Shown here in pieces: positions 5,258 to 10,888 of a DNA stretch of 14,770 bases (positions within the stretch are counted from its first letter, which is position 1; each line of letters begins with the position of its first letter). Position numbers and translations under genes: made by a program. The stretch is from Candidatus Kaiserbacteria bacterium CG_4_10_14_0_2_um_filter_50_16 (GTDB lineage: Bacteria > Patescibacteriota > Minisyncoccia > Phycocordibacterales > Phycocordibacteraceae): contig PFPP01000004.1 in NCBI GenBank assembly GCA_002793115.1, forward strand, positions 1-14,770. The letters run 5' to 3'. The notes under the pieces were generated by a model. It worked only from the letters and a program-made list of their open reading frames with translations, did no database searches and had not been told where the DNA came from.

Positions 5258-7966
5258 TTAAGCAATTGCATCGGATTTTGCTTCTCTCTTCGCCCGAACT
5301 AATTTTTTCTTCACTTCGAAGTCCGGTTTATCGTTCCGTATAGAGACAACCACTGTCCCTCCTTCCATCAGTCCCTGATCAACCATTAAGGATGCGAGCG
5401 GCGTGAGTATTTTGTCCTGTATCATGCGCCGGAGCGGGCGGGCGCCATACTGCGGGTTGTACCCCTTTCCCGCGAGCCACGTCCGAACATCTGGTTTTAT
5501 TGTAAGCGCGATGCGCTTCTGTGAGAGTCTCTTCATTACTTCTTCAACCTGCGTATCGACGATGCGAGCGAGCGCCTCCTTCGCAAGTACGTCGAATATA
5601 ATGATGTCATCAAGTCGATTGAGGAACTCGGGTCGGAAATGCTCCTTCAACGCGTCCATTACTTTTTCCTTAGTTTCTTCGTAGCGAGTCGCTTCAGTTG
5701 CGTCCGCGGTGCCGAAGCCGATATGCGCGAGCCGATCGATAAATTCCCCGCCGATATTGCTGGTCAGCACGATAATCGTATTCTTAAAGTTAACTTTGCG
5801 TCCTTTGCCGTCTGTAAGGTGTCCTGAATCGAGCACCTGGAGCAGAATATTGAACACTTCCGGATGCGCTTTTTCGATTTCGTCGAAAAGCACCACGGCG
5901 TATGGACGGTGCCGGATACGTTCGGTCAGTGTGCCGGACTCCTCGTAGCCGACATAGCCGGGAGGCGCGCCGATGAGCTTCGCGACCGAATGCTTTTCCA
6001 TAAATTCGCTCATGTCCACGCGCACTAGAGCATCCGCATCGTTAAACATAAACTCCGCAAGCTTCTTCGAGAGTTCGGTCTTCCCGACGCCCGTAGGGCC
6101 GAGGAAGAGGAAGGAGCCAATCGGGCGATTCGGATCGCTGATGCCCACCCTTGAGCGCTTCACAGCATCGGTCACCTTCTGTACCGCAATATCTTGGCCG
6201 ATGATGCCGCGTTTGAGTGCCTCTTCCATGCGACCGAGTTTCGCGGCCTCTTCTTCGAGCATCCGCGCGACAGGGATACCTGTCCAACGAGAGACAACTC
6301 CGGCGATATCCTGTTCGGCGACTTCTTCGTTCAAAACCCGACGCGACTTTTGCAGTGTCTTCAGGCGCTTCAACTTCGTCTCGAGGTCTTTTTGGATATG
6401 TGGAATGCGACCATAACGAATCTCCGCGACCGTGCCGAGATCGGCAACAGCCTCGGCTTTATCCGCCTGTATTTTCAACGCCTCAAGTTCGGTTTTGGCG
6501 GTGCGGATACCAACAAGCACTTCTTTTTCATTTTTCCATTTAATTTCAAGCTCGCTGGTTTTTTCTTTCAGATCGGCAATCTCTTTTTCTATAATTTTGA
6601 TGCGCTCTTTTATTTCTTTTCCGCTGGAGGCGGATCCGCCTCCAGCGGAGGCAAGCGCTTCCATATCTTTCTGGAGCGCTTGGCGCTCGATCTCGAGGCG
6701 GCGAATTTTACGATCGGTCTCCTCTAAGAGCGGTGGCTTATTCTCAAGCGCTATGCGGAGTCCTGACGCGGCCTCGTCGATGAGATCGATCGCCTTGTCC
6801 GGGAGGAAACGGTCGCTGATATAACGCGCGGAAAGCTCGACCGCGGCAACAATGGCACCATCGGTAATGCGTACGCCATGGAATAGTTCATACTTGTCGC
6901 GCAGGCCGCGCAAAATAGCGATGCCATCCTCGACTGATGGTTCTTGTACAAATACAGATTGGAAACGGCGCGTGAGCGCGGCATCCTTCTCGATATATTT
7001 CTGATATTCCTTTATTGTCGTCGCGCCGATAACATGGATTTCACCGCGCGAGAGCGCGGGCTTTAACATGTTTGACGCATCAAGGGACCCCTCGGCGCCG
7101 CCAGCGCCAACAAGCGTGTGAAGCTCGTCGACAAAGAGGATGACCTTCCCTTCTGCGCGTGCGACTTCTTTCATCACGTTTTTCATCCGTTCCTCAAACT
7201 CGCCGCGATATTTCGTGCCGGCGATCATGAGACCAAGATCGAGCGAGAGAAGTTCTTTGCTTTTCAATGATTCGGGGACATCATTCGTCGCCATGCGCGC
7301 GGCGAGTCCTTCGGCGATTGCGGTCTTCCCCACGCCGGCCTCGCCGATAAGAACTGGATTGTTTTTGGTGCGTCGCGCGAGGATTTGAATGACTCTATTG
7401 ATCTCGATGTCGCGGCCGATGACCGGATCGAGCTTATTTTCTGCGGCGAGCTTGGTGAGATTGCGCGCATATCTGGCGAGCGCGCGAAAGCGCTTCGGAC
7501 TCTCGGCTTGACCGTCTTTCGAATTCTTAAGTTCTTTGAGAATAGCGAGAGCCGCATCGCGCCCGATCGAGAAGCGCGCGAGGATGTCGGCCGCAGAACC
7601 AGGGTGCTCAATGACCGCGAGGAATAAATGCTCGGTGCCGACGAAAGTGTCGTTCATGCGCGCTGCGATTTTTCCAGACACCTCGAGTGCTTGCGCTAGA
7701 TCGGGCGTGAGAAAGATTTGGTACGAGGGAGAGAGTACAGAAGAGCTCTCGGGTGCTTCTAAATGTTCGAGTACTGCATCTGCGAGCATGATAGTGTCGA
7801 CCTCCATTCGATCGAGCATCGAGAAGACGAGCGATTCTTCCTGTAGTACGAGTGCGGCGAGTAGGTGGAGCGATGAAACGTGATTCTGCCCGCGCTCTAT
7901 CGCAAGTTCGTGCGCTCGACGTACGGCTTCCTTGGCTTTGGTAGTGAAATTGTTAAACGGAGGCAT
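5258..7966 (-). CDS. clpB: ATP-dependent disaggregase ClpB (Hsp100)
   Basis: ClpB is a hexameric AAA+ chaperone that extracts polypeptides from aggregates together with DnaK. The protein has 902 residues. The Clp_N repeat domain is about 1-145. D1 has Walker A GEAGVGKT (208-215), Walker B VILFVDE (275-281) and pore loop KYRGE (252-256). The long coiled-coil M domain runs from about 412 to 545, including the ClpB-type RYGRIPHIQKDLE. D2 has Walker A GPTGVGKT (623-630), pore loop GYVGYEE and Walker B VVLFDE (691-696). The full-length M domain identifies ClpB rather than ClpC. A Gly/Ser/Ala-rich stretch at about 438-450 makes M-domain motif 1 about 13 residues longer than in E. coli ClpB; it is encoded by a 30-bp perfect palindrome. 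The gene lies 19 bp downstream of the trypsin-like gene and no Shine-Dalgarno is visible. Confidence 0.95.
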   Translation of the reverse strand: MPPFNNFTTKAKEAVRRAHELAIERGQNHVSSLHLLAALVLQEESLVFSMLDRMEVDTIMLADAVLEHLEAPESSSVLSPSYQIFLTPDLAQALEVSGKIAARMNDTFVGTEHLFLAVIEHPGSAADILARFSIGRDAALAILKELKNSKDGQAESPKRFRALARYARNLTKLAAENKLDPVIGRDIEINRVIQILARRTKNNPVLIGEAGVGKTAIAEGLAARMATNDVPESLKSKELLSLDLGLMIAGTKYRGEFEERMKNVMKEVARAEGKVILFVDELHTLVGAGGAEGSLDASNMLKPALSRGEIHVIGATTIKEYQKYIEKDAALTRRFQSVFVQEPSVEDGIAILRGLRDKYELFHGVRITDGAIVAAVELSARYISDRFLPDKAIDLIDEAASGLRIALENKPPLLEETDRKIRRLEIERQALQKDMEALASAGGGSASSGKEIKERIKIIEKEIADLKEKTSELEIKWKNEKEVLVGIRTAKTELEALKIQADKAEAVADLGTVAEIRYGRIPHIQKDLETKLKRLKTLQKSRRVLNEEVAEQDIAGVVSRWTGIPVARMLEEEAAKLGRMEEALKRGIIGQDIAVQKVTDAVKRSRVGISDPNRPIGSFLFLGPTGVGKTELSKKLAEFMFNDADALVRVDMSEFMEKHSVAKLIGAPPGYVGYEESGTLTERIRHRPYAVVLFDEIEKAHPEVFNILLQVLDSGHLTDGKGRKVNFKNTIIVLTSNIGGEFIDRLAHIGFGTADATEATRYEETKEKVMDALKEHFRPEFLNRLDDIIIFDVLAKEALARIVDTQVEEVMKRLSQKRIALTIKPDVRTWLAGKGYNPQYGARPLRRMIQDKILTPLASLMVDQGLMEGGTVVVSIRNDKPDFEVKKKLVRAKREAKSDAIA
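6620..6649. repeat. Perfect 30-bp palindrome inside clpB
   Basis: TCCGCTGGAGGCGGA is followed directly by its exact reverse complement, centred on GGATCC (6632-6637). A smaller nested hairpin, GCCTCC-AGC-GGAGGC, spans 6638-6652. The palindrome stays in frame and encodes the Gly/Ser-rich segment around residues 440-449 of ClpB, in the M-domain coiled coil. Confidence 0.92.
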
Positions 7967-7985
7967 ACATAAAAATATTATTTCG

Positions 7986-8750
7986 TTACGGGGTTGTTGA
8001 GGTTGTAGTCGTTGTGGTCGCCGCGAGAAGCGCCGTAATGGTGTTTGCGCTGATAAGGAGACCGGGCGTTATTCCTGCGGCAATGCCAATGAGATTCCCG
8101 GAGAGATCGACTGCAGCACTTCCAGTGCCTATGTCCGGTAGTGTGGTGTGAATACCTTTTTCGCTCACGCGCGCGACAATGCCAGTAGAAGCAGAACCAT
8201 CGGCACCAAGAGCGAGTACCGTTTCACCAAGTTTCAAGTTGCTTGTAGTGACCAGGAGTGGCGAGGTCATTTTCGGCAGTACGTCGCCGTCTGCGAAGCC
8301 GTAAATTGCGATGTCTTTATCTTTACGCGCAAGGGACGCGGCACTATAGGAACCGTCGGTAAACCCGACGAGCGCTTCCTTCGGTAACTTGTCCTGCATG
8401 GCGGTCACGATGGCGCGTGCCTTGGGAAGATACGTACCGATGCTAACAGGTGGTGTCGAGGTGCCGGTTTCCGCAAGATAAATGGCGACTGCACGAGCTG
8501 CATCCGCTCCGATGGCGGCCGTGACGAGATCCTGGTTCGATGGTGCGGGAGCATGAATGATTGTATCCGGCGCTGCAGCCACTACCGTCTCGATGGTGTG
8601 CTCGACGACGCGATTCACCGTTTGAGTTACGGATGCCGGTGCGTGGTCAAGCAACGAAACCGTCAAGATACCGGTCGCGATCGAGGTTACGAAATTCACA
8701 AGGATCGTGAGCAGTATGAGTTGGGATTTCGAGAGTTCTTCGATGTTCAT
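7986..8750 (-). CDS. Membrane-anchored trypsin-like (HtrA-type) domain protein, probably catalytically degenerate
   Basis: The protein has 254 residues. An N-terminal anchor (about 11-35, LILLTILVNFVTSIATGILT) precedes a periplasmic-type domain. RKDKDIAIYGF resembles the Asp region of trypsin-like proteases (D..tDIAvl). LKLGETVLALGADGSASTGIV resembles the HtrA strand LG..V.aiG......GiV. GTGSAAVDLSGNLIGIAAG sits where HtrA has GNSGGPLVDLxGxVIGI, but the GNSGGP box is not preserved. No H with a TNAHV-type context is visible. A protease-fold protein without normal activity (a scaffold or sensor) is therefore inferred, and true activity cannot be excluded. The C-terminus is Thr-rich. It sits 12 bp after nifS and 19 bp before clpB, so a role in envelope proteostasis alongside ClpB is possible. 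Confidence 0.65.
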   Translation of the reverse strand: MNIEELSKSQLILLTILVNFVTSIATGILTVSLLDHAPASVTQTVNRVVEHTIETVVAAAPDTIIHAPAPSNQDLVTAAIGADAARAVAIYLAETGTSTPPVSIGTYLPKARAIVTAMQDKLPKEALVGFTDGSYSAASLARKDKDIAIYGFADGDVLPKMTSPLLVTTSNLKLGETVLALGADGSASTGIVARVSEKGIHTTLPDIGTGSAAVDLSGNLIGIAAGITPGLLISANTITALLAATTTTTTSTTP

Positions 8751-8762
8751 ATGGCTATAATG

Positions 8763-9941
8763 CTACCCAGAGTTGTTATTGTCAATAAACGCAACCGCTT
8801 GCGAAAAGAGCTTTGCAAAACGGCGTAAGTCGCATGAACGAGTCAAGGGCCCCCAGGAAATGCGTAGTGTCGCGCGGGCGCAATCACGATCCCCGGTCAA
8901 AACAAAAACAGCGCGCGAACCTTCTTCAGAATCGGTCTCACATGCGCTACGCGTCGAGACCGCGATCCCCGCTTCGTCGAGGAGTGCGATAAGATAATCG
9001 GTATCGCGGCCCGGAAGCGAAAGGTTGAGTATATGCGGTACCTGTCTACGACTCTCTTGTATGAATACGTTCGGTACGATATTTTTGATTCTTTTTATAA
9101 GGTTTTTTCGTTCTAATTTTGCAGAAGTGATGAATGATTCTCGACCGAGCGCGGCCTGCCGGAGGCAGGCCGCGAAACTCAGAGCAAGTTCGGGCGCTTC
9201 GCTCCCCGGGCGCAATCCGCGTTCTTGCCCTCCGCCTCCGTACAAAGAAACGAGAGGAATCGTGCGATGTGCGATCAAGGCGCCAATACCGCGAATATTT
9301 CCGACTTTTGAAGCGTCGAGCGTGAGCAGGTCTGCGCCGAAATGTGCGCGAGTCATCTTCTCGGTCAACGGCGCCTGACTCGCGTCTATATGAAGCACAG
9401 GCACATCAAAAAAAGAATGTGGAATCGGCCTAGTAGCCTGAGCGCTTCCCTTTTTTGATGTGCCCGTGCGAAATCTCTTCAAAACATCAGCAACTGCACG
9501 AGTATTCCATATCACACCGGTCTCGCCACAGACTGCATCCATAGAGACGAGCGCTGTTTCGTCTCGCACCATATCAGCGAGTATTTCAGTATCAACTCGA
9601 TAGTTTTTTATTGGAAGCGCCTCGATTGCTACGCCTTCAGCCATAAGGAGATTCGCATTCTCGACGATTGACGCATGCGCACTTGGTAAATAAAGCATAT
9701 GCAACTCTTTTCTGCCTGCCATCTTCAACGCCCGCACATGCCCGAGGATGGCGAGCGCATTGCTCTCTGTTGCACCGCTCGTAAAAATGACATCATCTGA
9801 CTGTACCTCGACGAGTCGCGCGATGGCTGTTCGCGCATCTTCAAGTTTCCCCTTCGCTTGTCTTCCTTCATAGTGCGGCGACGACGGATTCCCTGTCGCT
9901 CCCGCGGCATAATCGAGATATATCCTCCGTTTCCCAAACAT
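8763..9941 (-). CDS. Cysteine desulfurase (class V aminotransferase, NifS/IscS-like)
   Basis: This PLP enzyme would take sulfur from L-cysteine as a persulfide for Fe-S clusters or tRNA thiolation. The protein has 392 residues. TSGATESNALA (54-64) contacts PLP phosphate and H89 corresponds to the ring-stacking His. ETGVI (140-144) and HIDASQAP (184-191) are standard. The PLP lysine is K212 in DASKVGNIRGIG. GGGGQERGLRPGSE (235-248) is conserved. The nucleophile is C334 in TRSACETDSEEGSRAV. Two oddities stand out. The N-terminus jumps from YLDYAA to GNPSS with only three residues between, where IscS has about 22. A segment of about 20-25 residues between KRFR (155-158) and VLHIDASQ is extra relative to IscS and coincides with a 75-bp inverted-repeat element. 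It is the first gene of the likely operon. Confidence 0.9.
   Translation of the reverse strand: MFGKRRIYLDYAAGATGNPSSPHYEGRQAKGKLEDARTAIARLVEVQSDDVIFTSGATESNALAILGHVRALKMAGRKELHMLYLPSAHASIVENANLLMAEGVAIEALPIKNYRVDTEILADMVRDETALVSMDAVCGETGVIWNTRAVADVLKRFRTGTSKKGSAQATRPIPHSFFDVPVLHIDASQAPLTEKMTRAHFGADLLTLDASKVGNIRGIGALIAHRTIPLVSLYGGGGQERGLRPGSEAPELALSFAACLRQAALGRESFITSAKLERKNLIKRIKNIVPNVFIQESRRQVPHILNLSLPGRDTDYLIALLDEAGIAVSTRSACETDSEEGSRAVFVLTGDRDCARATLRISWGPLTRSCDLRRFAKLFSQAVAFIDNNNSG
9150..9174. repeat. Inverted repeat (11-bp arms) inside the cysteine desulfurase gene
   Basis: Arms CGCGGCCTGCC (9150-9160) and GGCAGGCCGCG (9164-9174) are exact reverse complements around the loop GGA. The core is CCTGCC-GGA-GGCAGG. 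The element is in frame (residues about 257-264, AACLRQAA). Aligned with E. coli IscS, the protein is not longer here, so it replaces rather than adds sequence. Confidence 0.75.
9395..9469. repeat. 75-bp element with 19-bp terminal inverted repeats inside the cysteine desulfurase gene
   Basis: The left arm GCACAGGCACATCAAAAAA (9395-9413) and right arm TTTTTTGATGTGCCCGTGC (9451-9469) are reverse complements with one mismatch, around a 37-bp interior. The element is in frame and encodes residues about 158-183, exactly where this desulfurase is longer than IscS. The coincidence of repeat borders and extra peptide suggests insertion of a small palindromic element. Confidence 0.8.
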
Positions 9942-9947
9942 ATGATT

Positions 9948-9953
9948 ATTTTA
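9948..9953 (-). promoter_or_regulatory. Candidate -10 box of the cysteine desulfurase operon
   Basis: TAAAAT (minus strand) ends 6 nt before the ATG at 9941, predicting a leaderless or nearly leaderless transcript. No convincing -35 is visible. It lies back to back with the plus-strand promoter at 9961-9993. Confidence 0.35.
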
Positions 9954-9960
9954 CAGTAAG

Positions 9961-9993
9961 TTGACTTCAAATGCCGTTCCGCTATGCTATAAT
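9961..9993 (+). promoter_or_regulatory. Promoter of the intergenic RNA
   Basis: The -35 is TTGACT (9961-9966). TATGCT (9983-9988) lies 16 bp downstream and merges into TATAAT (9988-9993), giving TATGCTATAAT. The predicted start is near 9995-10001. The same TTGA..-16-TATGCT layout precedes tRNA-Cys (12776-12749, minus). Confidence 0.65.
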
Positions 9994-9998
9994 AAAAA

Positions 9999-10122
9999 CT
10001 TTCGAGTTGGTAGTAGGTCATTTGGACCGAACAACGAGGCGTCGAAGCACGCCTACAATGAGCAAATTGCTCAAGAGACCCAACCGCGTGGCAAACCGGA
10101 CTTAGTGCCAATTTTTTATTTT
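9999..10122 (+). ncRNA. Candidate structured non-coding RNA, family unknown
   Basis: This stretch has a good promoter, no plausible reading frame and dense pairing. A closing stem GTTGG (10006-10010)/CCAAC (10080-10084) encloses three hairpins: GGTC-5nt-GACC (10016-10028), AGGCGT-6nt-ACGCCT (10037-10054) and TGAGC-5nt-GCTCA (10059-10073, extendable to 7 bp). A 3' hairpin TGGCA/TGCCA (10089-10110) is followed by ATTTTTTATTTT, consistent with an intrinsic terminator. The result is a cloverleaf-like RNA of about 115-120 nt. I see no hallmarks of tRNA, tmRNA, RNase P or SRP RNA. A 5' leader of the downstream regulator is less likely, because that gene has its own promoter at its start codon. Confidence 0.55.
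10089..10122 (+). terminator. Probable intrinsic terminator of the intergenic RNA
   Basis: A short stem TGGCA (10089-10093)/TGCCA (10106-10110) with a 12-nt loop is followed directly by ATTTTTTATTTT. The stem is only 5 bp, so strength is uncertain, but the T-tract is well placed. Confidence 0.45.
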
Positions 10123-10162
10123 CATCCTTTTGTTTTTCACACCTCTGTTCCAAAAAAATAGA

Positions 10163-10200
10163 TGTATTAATTTTTATCCTATAGGATATAATTTCATACA
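10163..10200 (+). promoter_or_regulatory. Operator/promoter box 1, at the start of the PaaX-like gene
   Basis: A 38-bp dyad: TGTATTAATTTTTATCC (10163-10179), centre TATA, then GGATATAATTTCATACA (10184-10200). The halves match at 14 of 17 positions, and the centre contains the perfect 12-bp palindrome ATCCTATAGGAT (10176-10187). TATAAT (10187-10192) lies inside it and ends 7 nt before the ATG at 10200. Protein bound here would block the promoter. A second copy is at 10792-10829. Confidence 0.7.
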
Positions 10201-10781
10201 TGAAGAAAATGAGAACTGAAAGTAGAGGAAAGTATCTTCCGATGCGCAACATGATTCTACGAACTCTTGTTGTCGGTGGTGTGATTAGCGTTGCTCTTGT
10301 TGCACCAAAAACAATTACACTTTTAAAAAAACTTGATCGCGGTGCAACAAATCGCAAAGATCTGTATCGTCGAATCACTCAAGCTATATCAGGCATGGAA
10401 CGTTCTGGAATAGTAAAGACATCAGGAAAATATGGACATCGCCAGATTGAATTGACCGATAAAGGTCATGCGATTATTGAGTCAATCTATGCAAGTGAGT
10501 ATCGCATCCCCGAACCAGCATTCTGGGATGGAAAGTGGCGCGTAGTCATATTTGATATTCTCGAGAAACGCAGGAAAATTCGTTCACGACTTAGGGTTCT
10601 TCTTACAAGTACCGGTTTTTTACGACTTCAAGATAGTGTCTGGATTTATCCGTATCCATGTGACGAATTCATCGGACTTGTCCGTACTCATCTCAAAAGT
10701 GGAACTGGAGAAATGCTGTCATTCGTTGCTGAAGCACTCGAATCAGATAAGAAGTTACGAGAACACTTCCGACTTTTATAA
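10200..10781 (+). CDS. PaaX-like transcriptional regulator (winged helix plus Cas2-like domain)
   Basis: The protein has 193 residues. The N-terminal half carries a winged-helix region (about 50-95: DLYRRITQAISGMERSGIV, then RQIELTDKGHAI as the wing and end). The C-terminal half has WDGKWRVVIFDILEKRRK (109-126) and GFLRLQDSVWIYPYPC (139-154), typical of the PaaX C-terminal, ferredoxin-like (Cas2-like) domain common in CPR genomes. Such proteins are often mislabelled Cas2, but no CRISPR array or cas gene is nearby. A repressor role follows from PaaX family knowledge. The flanking 38-bp dyads at its own start and upstream of infB are the natural candidate operators. The start is chosen because TATAAT lies 7 nt before the ATG and no Shine-Dalgarno is present. 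The gene is more AT-rich than infB. The effector ligand is unknown. Confidence 0.8.
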   Translation: MKKMRTESRGKYLPMRNMILRTLVVGGVISVALVAPKTITLLKKLDRGATNRKDLYRRITQAISGMERSGIVKTSGKYGHRQIELTDKGHAIIESIYASEYRIPEPAFWDGKWRVVIFDILEKRRKIRSRLRVLLTSTGFLRLQDSVWIYPYPCDEFIGLVRTHLKSGTGEMLSFVAEALESDKKLREHFRLL

Positions 10782-10791
10782 CATAACAAGT

Positions 10792-10829
10792 TGTATGAAT
10801 TTTTGTCCTATAGGATATAATTTTGTACA
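10792..10829 (+). promoter_or_regulatory. Operator/promoter box 2, upstream of infB
   Basis: A second copy of the dyad at 10163-10200: TGTATGAATTTTTGTCC, centre TATA, GGATATAATTTTGTACA. The core TCCTATAGGA (10806-10815) and TATAAT (10816-10821) are identical to copy 1, and the flanks keep the same spacing. Symmetry is 12 of 17. Transcription would start near 10828 and leave a leader of about 60 nt before the infB ATG at 10889. Confidence 0.65.
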
Positions 10830-10850
10830 TTGAAAATAATATATAATATA

Positions 10851-10887
10851 TTGCAATTACGTACTTTTTGTGATTAAATAGAATCAC
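10851..10887 (+). promoter_or_regulatory. Possible second infB promoter and start-proximal hairpin
   Basis: TTGCAA (10851-10856) and TAAATA (10875-10880) are 18 bp apart and would start a transcript at the infB ATG. GTGATT (10870-10875) and AATCAC (10882-10887) form a 6-bp inverted repeat ending one base before the ATG, which could fold in the longer transcript and affect ribosome access. Both are weak, sequence-only suggestions. Confidence 0.3.
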
Positions 10888-10888
10888 T

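Noticed and set aside
9999..10199. T-box or riboswitch leader of the PaaX-like gene
   Set aside because: CAACCGCG only vaguely recalls a T-box, a terminator-like T-tract follows, and the downstream gene has its own promoter at its ATG.
10200..10781. Cas2-like domain as a sign of a CRISPR system
   Set aside because: The domain is fused to a winged helix as in PaaX proteins, and there is no repeat array or other cas gene nearby.
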